Assembly: GCA_029747015.1 (NCBI GenBank)
Contig: JAKOGI010001555.1
Location: forward strand, 124,001-188,000
Direction of reading: 5' to 3'
Source: Carnegiea gigantea
Lineage: Eukaryota; Streptophyta; Magnoliopsida; Caryophyllales; Cactaceae
DNA length: 64,000 bases
The notes under the pieces are model-generated. The model saw only the letters and a program-made list of their open reading frames with translations, did not search any database and was not told the DNA's origin. Position numbers and translations under genes: made by a program. This document shows, in pieces, positions 33,852 through 43,028 of the stretch. Position 1 is the stretch's first letter. The number at the start of each line of letters is the position of its first letter.

Positions 33852-33957
33852 AGTGACCCACATCACACCCAAGTACATCCTAAAAAGCCGAAATACAAAC
33901 ACAAAAAAAAAAAAAGAGGCACAAACCGGCAAACCCAGTCTCAAAGACCAGAGAAGC

Positions 33958-34066
33958 AGCACGGTGCCCCCGTGCCGCCAAGCACGACCGTGCCACTCTA
34001 CTTTTCTGCATTTTCTTCAGCCGAAGTATAGCACGGCCTGACCGTGCCCCCTTGCACGACCGTGCC
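33958..34066 (+). other. A3 leader GCACGG/CCGTGC modules
   Basis: Two modules on the sense strand, 33958-33994 and 34030-34066, 72 bases apart. Each is GCACGG-N5-CCGTGCC followed by GCACGACCGTGCC. Confidence 0.8.
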
Positions 34067-34129
34067 ACCTTTGCCACAGCCAACTTTCGTTTCAAATCAA
34101 TCCACGAAGAACCCTAGACCTCATCCTTT

Positions 34130-35443
34130 ATGCCGTCTTCAAAGAACTTGGAGAAAGAACTAGCTCTTATTGATATTGGATATGCTTGCTTTGCAATTCC
34201 AAAATTTCATGGCGAAAAGGAAGAGTTCGCAGGTTGGTTATCTAAGGTGGAACGAGTTTTTGCTTGTTGTATCCTTAGTGACCAAGAGAAGTTCAAAGTG
34301 GTTATTTCAAGATTGAGAGGATGTGCACTTCAGTGGTGGAATAAATACAAGTTTGAGCGAAAAAAGAAAGGAAAAGAAAAGGTGAGAACTTAGAAGAAAT
34401 TGAGTAGTAAGTTGAAGGGTTCCTTTTACCCATCCACTTACATGCCCATGAAAGAAAGTATCTCCGTTAAGCTCACGGGTTCATTCCCTTCCACCCCACA
34501 AATAGAACCAACCCCACAAATGATCTTTCCCCCACAACCTAGGAGGTGTCTCAAGTGCCAAGGGCTTGGACACTTATCCACGGATTGCCCAAATAACGAG
34601 GTCATTACCTTGGAAGAAAGGAAAGCCGTGGAAGAAGAGAACGATCAGGAGGAAAGCCTTGAAGAAGAAATTGAACTCAAGGTTGAAAAAGAAGAAATAC
34701 TTCACTTAGAGAAGGTTTCTCAAAAGCCAAACGAAATTGAAGAAGAGCATGCAAATATTCATTTCAATCCAAAGGAGCAAGACCATATCCTATCCTTTCC
34801 CCACAAAATCACATTAACCCCCATTCAACCTTCCCAAATCCTCAAACCACATAAAGCCTCACAAAATGATCTATTACTCACCTCTCTTTCCCCAACCGAA
34901 TCTCACCTTAGTTTTCACCCTTCCCACACCCACTTTTATCAAACCTCTGTGCATATTGCTTTTCAAGTGCTGCCTTTTGACCTTATTCCATCTCCCAAAC
35001 CCAAAGACAGTCCTCACTTGGATGTCTTTCTCATCCCCCTCCTCTATGCCACCCTACAAATGATGCCCTTTGGCCACTTCCTACAAGAGCTCCCATTTCA
35101 TAAGCATGCCTCCCTTCATGAGAAGCTTGCCAATCCTTTGAGTTTGAGGACAAACTCAAAACAACCCGGGGAGTATGATGCATATTTCCATATGCATCAT
35201 TTTTATTCAAGTCCAATTTCAAAGAAGAAAAGGGTCAAAGAAGATCATGCTTGGAAGTGTGCTTATTTGGTCTTATTAAGTGAGTTCAAAGACTCACGAC
35301 ACTATGGAGAGGTCAAAAAGAGGTTAAGCTTTGCTAGAAATTTGGTGCCGAATTCATCCCTGCGGAACCCGATTTTTGTGACCACTTTTGGACAAGCTAA
35401 AGTGGACCCACAACTTGAGGGCCCATGTGCTTTTGAAGCTTAA
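34130..35443 (+). pseudogene. gag: A3 gag-like gene with one nonsense codon
   Basis: MPSSKNLEKELAL begins a short gag core to KVRT, where TGG has become TAG (34391-34393). The frame continues to 35443 with the knuckle CLKCQGLGHLSTDC, a Glu-rich linker, a segment resembling the protease-RT linker of autonomous elements (KITLTPIQPSQ, then LDVFLIPLL), and the tail crossing the LTR start at 35176. Unlike A2 and A4 it lacks the acidic Gln/Glu repeat domain. Protease core and polymerase are absent. Confidence 0.82.
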
Positions 35444-36328
35444 AATTTCAGCTTTAAAATAAGCCCAAGTTTGTTTAATTTGGACGTCATTTGATTGGGC
35501 AAATATCACTCAAAGATACGTTATGCTGATCCAGTCCAGTCTGAGATAGGTGCATTGTTTGGGCCATAACTTTCAAACCGCTTATCCAAATTGAGCAAAT
35601 GAGCCCATTCTGGAAAATAGACTTCCAGGGCTTTCTAACAAGCCCAAGAACGCGTGATTTGGCCGAGTATTCTGGAAGTTATGCTCTGTTGAAGTTGAGG
35701 CAGTTGCAAGGATTAATGCTGGGAATATGAAGAGTCTTCGGTTACATATACTTGTGTGGTTGATATTGTGCACGTTTTAGATGCTTCTAGATTGATGTAA
35801 TCAGCTGCAAAAATCCTAGAATATTCCTTGTAACCTCCCCCACCCCTTTTATGATGAGTCTTTTCATTTTTCTTAGACTTTTCATTAGCTAGTTTTAATT
35901 GTTAGGAGTTATTTGAGTCCTTTGATTGTCTTTTGCTGAGTCTATAAAAAGGGGAGGGGCGTGTGAAGCTATTCATTCAGCATTGTAAGAAATTTCCAAA
36001 GCAATACAAGTACTTTGAGTGTGTTTCTCAAAAGTGCAACTAAATTCCTAGTTCTATATCTTGAATTGTGGCAAATTCAAGTGGTGTTCTAGGTTCTCTT
36101 CCTTTTCCAATTGGAGTGATTCCTTGGTTAAGACAAGAGAATTAGCCCAAGCTCAAGTCATTGAGTGGCTCCGTGAAGGATTATCTCAATTACAAGATCT
36201 TGTTCTATTCCTTTTTCTTGTGTAGTGAAATTCTTCATCCATCTCATCCATCTTTCATTTCTCTTCCCAATTTGGCTTATTTTGAGTTGGAGTTTGATTT
36301 GGTTCACTTGCCACCCACATATACATCA
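35176..36328 (+). repeat. A3 3' LTR (1153 bp)
   Basis: It starts TGATGCATAT after the polypurine tract CCCGGGGAGTA (35165-35175) and ends ATACATCA, followed by the TSD ACTTC. The gag frame enters it in phase TAT-GAT-GCA. Confidence 0.92.
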
Positions 36329-37180
36329 ACTTCCTATTCCTACGTTGCCTTAGGTGGACGTTAGTATGGATTTCATACTTGGTTTACCAAAGACACAAAG
36401 GAATAAAGATTCTATCTTTGTGGTCGTGGATCGATTTTCGAAGATGGCTCATTTATTCCCTGCAACAAGACTAATGATGCCACTCATATTGCTGAATTGT
36501 ATTTCAAGGAGGTTATGAGACTTCATGGAATTCCTCGTTCCATTGTCTCAGATCGAGATACGAAGTTTTTAAGTCACTTTTGGATTACTTTGTGGAAAAA
36601 GTTGGGTACCAAACTCAAGTACAGTACCACTTGTCATCCACAAACAGATGGGCAAACCGAGGTTTTGGTACTTTATTAAGGGTTCTGATTAAAAACCACA
36701 TCAAAGCTTGGGATCTGTTACTTCCACATGCTGAGTTTGCTTACAATAAGACTCCAAGCAAGGCTACTGGTCTATCTCCCTTTAAGGTGGTCTATGGAAT
36801 TGATCCCCTAAGTCCACTTGATCTTGTACCACGACCATTAGATCAAAAGCCAAGTGCGGATGCCGCTACTAGGGTGGAAGAAATCCAGAAGTTGCATGAG
36901 TTAGTAAAGGCCAAGATTGAGAAAACTACACTTTCATACATGGCCCAAGCTAACAAGCATAAAAGGGAGAAGCTTTTTAAGCCAGGTGATTTGGTTTGGA
37001 TTCATCTTCGTAAAGAACGTTTTCCTTCCAAAAGGAAAACTAAATTGATGCCTAGAGCGGATGGTCCATTCGAGATTTTGGAGAAGATCAACAATAATGC
37101 TTACAAGGTAGAGTTACCAGGAGATTATGGAGTATCAGCTACGTTTAACGTTGCTGATTTAAGCCCTTATGAAGCAGATG
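36329..37180 (+). pseudogene. pol: G integrase core and C-terminal part
   Basis: It continues G after A3: [12 protein letters not shown] and [12 protein letters not shown] (first Asp), [13 protein letters not shown] (second Asp), [10 protein letters not shown] (Glu), then [18 protein letters not shown] and the C-terminal module [16 protein letters not shown] to GPFEILEK. Lesions are a TAG where TGG is expected (about 36354), a one-base loss near 36450 and a loss of about ten bases near 36665. The frame ends at SPYEAD where E is inserted; 17 more codons lie at 42806-42856. Confidence 0.85.
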
Positions 37181-38333
37181 TGATGTATATGTGGGTGGCA
37201 AGTGAACCAAATCAAACTCCAACTCAAAATAAGCCAAGTTGGGAAGAGAAATGAAAGATGGATGAGATGGATGAAGCACTTCACTACACAAGAAAAAGGA
37301 TAGAACAAGATCTTGTAATTGAGATAATCCTTCACGGAGCCACTCAATGACTTGACCTTGGGCTAATTCTCTTGTCTTAACCAAGGAATCACTCCAATTG
37401 GAAAAGGAAGAGAACCTAGAACACCACTTGAATTTGCCACAATTCAAGATATAGAACTAGGAATTTAGTTGCACTTTTGAGAAACACACTCAAAGTACTT
37501 GTATTGCTTTGGAAATTTCTTACAATGCTGAATGAATAGCTTCACACGCCCCTCCCCTTTTTATAGACTCAGCAAAAGACAATCAAAGGACTCAAATAAC
37601 TCCTAACAATTAAAACTAGCTAATGAAAAGTCTAAGAAAAATGAAAAGACTCATCATAAAAGGGGTGGGGGAGGTTACAAGGAATATTCTAGGATTTTTG
37701 CAGCTGATTACATCAATCTAGAAGCATCTAAAACGTGCACAATATCAGCCACACAAGTATATGTAACCGAAGACTCTTGATATTCCCAGCATTAATCCTT
37801 GCAACTGCCTCAACTTCAACAGAGCATAACCTCCAGAATACTCGGCCAAATCACGCGTTCTTGGGCTTGTTAGAAAGCCCTGGAAGTCTATTTTCCAGAA
37901 TGGGCTCATTTGCTCAATTTGGATAAGCGGTTTGAAAGTTATGGCCCAAACAATGCACCTATCTCAGACTGGACTGGATCAGCACAATGTATCTTTGAGT
38001 GATATTTTGCCCAATCAAATGATGTCCAAATTAAACAAACTTGGGCTTATTTGAAAGATGAAATCTTAAGCTTCAAAAGCACATGGGCCCTCAAGTTGTG
38101 GGTCCACTTGAGCTTGTCCAAAAGTGGTCACAAAAATCGGGTTCCGCAGGGATGAATTCGGCACCAAATTTCTAGCAAAGCTTAACCTCTTTTTGACCTC
38201 TCCATAGTGTTGCGAGTCTTTGAACTCACTTAAGAAGACCAAATAGGCACATTTCCATGCATGATCTTCTTTGACCCTTTTCTTCTTTGAAATTGGACTT
38301 GAATAAAAATGATGCATATGGAAATATGCATCA
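37181..38333 (-). repeat. E 3' LTR (1153 bp)
   Basis: LTR-A copy; polypurine tract CCCGGGGAGTA lies at 38334-38344 on the sense strand. Confidence 0.92.
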
Positions 38334-40129
38334 TACTCCCCGGGTTGTTTTGAGTTTGTCCTCAAACTCAAAGGGTTGGCAAGCCTCTCAAGAAAGGGGT
38401 CGCGCTTACAATATGGGAGCTTTTGGGGAAGGAGGTCACAGGGCATCACCTCTAGAGAGATATAGAAGAGGGTGAGGGGAGGATGATAAAACGGGTCATA
38501 CCTGGTGAGGAGAAGAGGCGGAAGTGGGAAATCTTCTTTGGGGGCAAGGGTTTGGGAAGGATGAATGAGGGTTAAGGCTTGTCGGTCCTTTTGTGGCTTG
38601 GGGCTTTGGCACGATGGAATAGGGGTCAAGGTGATTTTCTTCTCATCCTTAATAAAGGAGTAGGTGTTGAGGCGCCCATGATGAATTACATGGCGATCAA
38701 ACATCCATGGTCTACCCAACAATATATGGCTTGCATCCATAGGAAGAATGTCACACAATATCTCATCCTTATAGTGGTCTCCAATAGAAAGAGAAATGAG
38801 GCACTGATGAGAAATGTATATACCTTTGCCTTGATTTAGCCATTGGATGCTATAAGGCTTAGGATGGGGTGTAGTCTCAAGTTTGAGCTTGTCCACCATG
38901 GTTTTGGATACAACATTTGTACAACTACCTCCATCGATGATGAGGGTACAAACTTTCCCTTGAATAGTGCACCTTGTGTGGAAAATCGCCTCTCTTTGCT
39001 CCAAGCCTTCTTGAGTAGCAAATCTGCTCAATGCTCGCCTAATGACAAGCAACTCACCTTCATCGGGGCCTATGATAACCTCCTCTTCTTTTTCCTCCAA
39101 ACTTTCCTCTTCTTCATGGTCATGCTCCTCAAAAGAAGCTTGGTGCTCAGCCAGGGAAACAATCTTCTTGTTAGGACACTCAGATGCAAAATGTCCCATA
39201 CCTTGACAACGGAAACAACGAACCTGGTCTTTTGGCCGTGAGGGCACTTTTGTGGGAGGTGGAGGGGTGATGGGAGGGACACTTTTGGCGGGTGAGGGGG
39301 TTTGAATTTGTGGGGGAAAGTAAGGTGATTCTTGAGAAAAAGGACGGGAAGGAGTCTTGGAAAAGATGCTCTTTTCCTTAGATTTCTTTTGTTGCTCTAC
39401 CTTATAGGCTAGAGAACTCAAGTCATCTAGGGATGAGTAAGGTTGCAACTCAATTACATGAGCAATGGACTCATCAAGACCGGTTAAGTATGTTACCAAG
39501 GTTTGAGAGTCATCCTCTTTCAAGTCGCATTTGAGAAGGAGTTGTTCAAACTCCCGAGTGTACTCCTCTACACTTTTTGATCCTTGCTTGAGTCGATGGA
39601 GCTTCAGATAATTATCTTGCACATAGTGTGAGGGAAGAAACTTGGCCTTAAGTTTTTCTTTCATTTTGGCCCACGTTCTAATTTTCCCTTTCCCATTTCT
39701 TGCTCTTTTCGCTCCAAGGTTAGCCCACCAGATTGAAGCATATTTGCGGAGTTTAAGGGCTACGAGTTTTACCTTCTTGTCCTCCGGAATGTCCTCATAT
39801 TCAAAGATCCTCTCAATGGTGTGCAACCAATCGAGAAATAAGTCCGGGTCAAGTTGGCCTTCAAATTCGGAGATGTCAATTCGGACACCACCAATATTGC
39901 CTCCTTGCCTTCGTCTCCTTGGGGCTTCTTCGTCACTAGAATTGGCTCCGGATTGAAAGACTTCTTCTTCCATTTCGACCACCGGTTCATGAGGACGAGA
40001 GGGAGTGGGGCTATGAACCCACCTTCGTTTTTCCTCCAAAAGTGGCCCAAGTTGAGTTCGAAGATAAGTGACTTGAGCTTCTAACTCTTCCACACGTCCT
40101 TGGTCGCTTCTTGTGGACTTTGTAGACAT
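38066..40129 (-). CDS. gag-pro: E gag-protease polyprotein, uninterrupted
   Basis: About 687 codons from MSTKSTRSDQGRV. It has a coiled-coil-like start (VEELEAQVTYLRTQL), gag core ([37 protein letters not shown]), Pro-rich linker, knuckle CFRCQGMGHFASEC (about 39170-39215), protease with IIDGGSCTNV (about 38920-38950) and LLGRPWMFDR, then KKITLTPIP joined directly to a linker shared with A2 and A4 (PKPQKDRQALTLIHPSQ) and the LTR-encoded tail. RT, RNase H and integrase are cleanly absent. The frame is also open upstream into the 5' LTR, but the ATG at 40129 precedes the first conserved segment. It is the only full-length gag in the window without a lesion, so it could supply capsid and protease. 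Confidence 0.85.
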   Translation of the reverse strand: MSTKSTRSDQGRVEELEAQVTYLRTQLGPLLEEKRRWVHSPTPSRPHEPVVEMEEEVFQSGANSSDEEAPRRRRQGGNIGGVRIDISEFEGQLDPDLFLDWLHTIERIFEYEDIPEDKKVKLVALKLRKYASIWWANLGAKRARNGKGKIRTWAKMKEKLKAKFLPSHYVQDNYLKLHRLKQGSKSVEEYTREFEQLLLKCDLKEDDSQTLVTYLTGLDESIAHVIELQPYSSLDDLSSLAYKVEQQKKSKEKSIFSKTPSRPFSQESPYFPPQIQTPSPAKSVPPITPPPPTKVPSRPKDQVRCFRCQGMGHFASECPNKKIVSLAEHQASFEEHDHEEEESLEEKEEEVIIGPDEGELLVIRRALSRFATQEGLEQREAIFHTRCTIQGKVCTLIIDGGSCTNVVSKTMVDKLKLETTPHPKPYSIQWLNQGKGIYISHQCLISLSIGDHYKDEILCDILPMDASHILLGRPWMFDRHVIHHGRLNTYSFIKDEKKITLTPIPSCQSPKPQKDRQALTLIHPSQTLAPKEDFPLPPLLLTRYDPFYHPPLTLFYISLEVMPCDLLPQKLPYCKRDPFLERLANPLSLRTNSKQPGEYDAYFHMHHFYSSPISKKKRVKEDHAWKCAYLVFLSEFKDSQHYGEVKKRLSFARNLVPNSSLRNPIFVTTFGQAQVDPQLEGPCAFEA

Positions 40130-40170
40130 GTTAGAGATGCTTTGTAGGAAAAATATGCAGCAGGGAAAGT

Positions 40171-40369
40171 GGCACGGTCGTGCAAGGGGGCACGCGCAGG
40201 CCGTGCTATACTTCGGTTGAAGAAAATGCAGAAAAGTACAGTGGCACGGTCGTGCTTGGCGGCACGGGGGCACCGTGTTCCGTCTCGACTTGAAAATTTC
40301 TGGAAAATGAATATGGCACGGTCGTGCGTGGTGGCACGGTCGTGCGTGGTAGCACGGGGGCACCGTGCT
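40171..40369 (-). other. E leader GCACGG/CCGTGC modules
   Basis: Modules at 40171-40207, 40243-40279 and an expanded one at 40315-40369 with a duplicated GCACGGTCGTGCGTGGT arm. Confidence 0.78.
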
Positions 40370-40478
40370 GCTTCTCTGGTCTTCGAGACTCGGTTTGCCG
40401 CTTTGTGCTTCTTTTTCGTTTTTGTGTTTTGGCTTTTTGGGATGTGTTTGGGTGTGATGTGGGTCACTTAAAAACCGT

Positions 40479-40491
40479 GGCTCTGATACCA
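40479..40491 (-). other. E primer binding site
   Basis: The sense strand reads TGGTATCAGAGCC two bases after the LTR end. Confidence 0.92.
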
Positions 40492-40493
40492 AT

Positions 40494-40986
40494 TGATGTA
40501 TATGTGGGTGGCAAGTGAACCAAATCAAACTCCAACTCAAAATAAGCCAAATTGGGAAGAGAAATGAAAGATGGATGAGATGGATGAAGCACTTCACTAC
40601 ATAAGAAAAAGGGATAGAACAAGATCTTGTAATTGAGATAATCCTTCACGGAGCCACTCAATGACTTGACCTTGGGCTAATTCTTTGTCTTAACCAAGGA
40701 ATCACTCCAATTGGAAAAGGAAGAGAACCTAGAACACCACTTGAATTTGCCACAATTCAAGATATAGAACTAGGAATTTAGTTGCACTTTTGAGAAACAC
40801 ACTCAAAGTACTTGTATTGCTTTGGAAATTTTTTACAATGCTGAATGAATAGCTTCACACGCCCCTCCCCTTTTTATAGACTCAGCAAAAGACAATCAAA
40901 GGACTCAAATAACTCCCAACAATTAAAATTAGCTAATGAAAAGTCTAAGAAAAATGAAAAGACTCATCATAAAAGGGGTGGGGGAG
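40494..40986 (-). repeat. E 5' LTR, left part
   Basis: The U5/R half of LTR-A in minus orientation, cut by the solo LTR at the duplicated GGGAG. Confidence 0.9.
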
Positions 40987-42140
40987 TGATGCATATTTCC
41001 ATATGCATCATTTTTATTCAACTCCAATTTCAAAGAAGAAAAGGGTCAAAGAAGATCATGCATGGAAATGTACCTATTTGGTCTTCTTAAGTGAGTTCAA
41101 AGACTCGCGACACTATGGAGAGGTCAAAAAGAGGTTAAACTTTGCTAGAAATTTGGTGCCGAATTCATCCCTGCGGAACCCGATTTTTGTGACCACTTTT
41201 GGACAAGCTCAAGTGGACCCACAACTTGAGGGCCCATGTGCTTTTGAAGCTTAAGATTTCAGCTTTCAAATAAGCCCAAGTTTGTTTAATTTGGACATCA
41301 TTTGATTGGGCAAAATATCACTCAAAGATACGTTGTGCTGATCCAGTCCAGTCTGAGATAGGTGCATTGTTTGGGCCATAACTTTCAAACCGCTTATCCA
41401 AATTGAGCAAATGAGCCCATTCTGGAAAATAGACTTCCAGGGCTTTCTAACAAGCCCAAGAACGCGTGATTTGGCCGAGTATTCTGGAAGTTATGCTCTG
41501 TTGAAGTTGAGGCAGTTGCAAGGATTAATGCTGGGAATATGAAGAGTCTTAGGTTACATATATTTGTGTGGCTGATATTGTGCACGTTTTAGATGCTTCT
41601 AGATTGATGTAATCAGCTGCAAAAATCCTAGAATATTCCTTGTAACCTCCCCCACCCCCTTTTATGATGTGTCTTTTCATTTTTCTTAGACTTTTCATTA
41701 GCTAGTTTTAATTGTTAGGAGTTATTTGAGTCTTTTGATTGTCTTTTGCTGAGTCTATAAAAGGGGAGGGGCATGTGAAGCTAATCATTCAGCATTGTAA
41801 GAGATTTCCAAAGTAATACAAGCACCTTTGAGAGTGATTCTCATTTGTGTCTCAAAAATTCCTAGTTCTATATCTTGAATTTGGCTAATTCAAGTGGTGT
41901 TCTAGGTTCTCTATCTTTTCCAATTGGAGTGATTCCTTGGTTAAGACAAGAGAATTAGCCCAAGGTCAAGTCATTGAGTGGCTCCGTGAAGGATTATCTC
42001 AATTACAAGATCTTGTTCTATCCCTTTTTCTTGTGTAGTGAAGTTCTTCATCCATCTCATCCATCTTTCATTTCTCTTTCCAATTTGGCTTATTTGAGTT
42101 GGAGTTTGATTTGGTTCACTTGCCCACCCCATATACATCA
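40987..42140 (+). mobile_element. Solo LTR-A inserted in the E 5' LTR
   Basis: A single 1154-bp LTR-A in plus orientation, flanked by GGGAG at 40982-40986 and 42141-42145. The perfect duplication around one LTR indicates loss of the interior by LTR-LTR recombination. It lies head-on against the same LTR sequence of E, producing long inverted repeats. Confidence 0.92.
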
Positions 42141-42145
42141 GGGAG

Positions 42146-42805
42146 GTTACAAGGAATATTCTAGGATTTTTGCAGCTGATTACATCAATCTAGAAGCATC
42201 TAAAACGTGCACAATATCAGCCACACAAGTATATGTAACCGAAGACTCTTCATATTCCCAGCATTAATCCTTGCAACTGCCTCAACTTCAACAGAGCATA
42301 ACTTCCAGAATACTCGGCCAAATCACGCGTTCTTGGGCTTGTTAGAAAGCCCTGGAAGTCTATTTTCCAGAATGGGCTCATTTGCTCAATTTGGATAAGC
42401 GGTTTGAAAGTTATGGCCCAAACAATGTACCTATCTCAGACTGGACTGGATCAGCACAACGTATCTTTGAGTGATATTTTGCCCAATCAAATGATGTCCA
42501 AATTAAACAAACTTGGGCTTATTTTAAAGCTGAAATTTTAAGCTTCAAAAGCACATGGGCCCTCAAGTTGTGGGTCCACTTGAGCTTGTCCAAAAGTGGT
42601 CACAAAAATCGGGTTCCGCAGGGATGAATTCGGCACCAAATTTCTAGCAAAGCTTAACCTCTTTTTGACCTCTCCATAGTGTCGCGAGTCTTTGAACTCA
42701 CTTAAGAAGACCAAATAGGCACATTTCCATGCATGATCTTCTTTGACCCTTTTCTTCTTTGAAATTGGACTTGAATAAAAATGATGCATATGGAAATATG
42801 CATCA
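42146..42805 (-). repeat. E 5' LTR, right part
   Basis: The U3 half of LTR-A, ending at the 10-bp-arm hairpin and followed by the TSD AGATG. Confidence 0.9.
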
Positions 42806-43028
42806 AGATGGTTACCTTTCTGATTTGAGGATCAAATCTTCCCAACAAGGGGAGAATGATGGAGGTCCATCCTCAAGGTCTAATAATGTTTTATTGGTCC
42901 AAAATAATCAAGAAATCAACTCCAAAGTCACGGCCATGAGTCACTTGATGGCAAACACACAAGGTGATACACCCGGGTTCTCATCCAGATTTTTACCCGG
43001 TTTTTACTATCTTATTACATCGGCCTAA
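42806..43028 (+). pseudogene. pol: G polyprotein C-terminus, last codons plus LTR-encoded tail
   Basis: GYLSDLRIKSSQQGEN completes G pol after E. The frame then crosses the LTR start at 42857 as AAT-GAT-GGA and continues 57 codons into the 3' LTR, ending LPGFYYLITSA at 43028. GGGGAGAA before the LTR is the polypurine tract. Confidence 0.8.

Larger units (their letters stand above)
31375..36328 (+). mobile_element. Element A3: non-autonomous, with a tandem-duplicated 5' LTR
   Basis: Target duplication ACTTC is at 31370-31374 and 36329-36333. The interior is irregular: LTR, PBS, a cut leader, then a second copy of 64 bases of G flank, a second LTR with its PBS, gag and the 3' LTR. A single tandem duplication of 31311-32608 accounts for the extra LTR. 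Confidence 0.9.
37181..42805 (-). mobile_element. Element E: non-autonomous family A element with gag and protease
   Basis: Target duplication AGATG is at 37176-37180 and 42806-42810. LTR-A copies lie at 37181-38333 and 40494-40986 plus 42146-42805; the latter is split by a solo LTR. The interior codes gag and protease only. It sits near the end of G pol, opposite to G. Confidence 0.92.

Noticed and set aside
18867..42805. Independent origin for each LTR-A fragment and D in the 18-44 kb interval
   Set aside because: The matching TSDs and the continuity of LTR-G and G pol across them show ordered nesting in a single G insertion.
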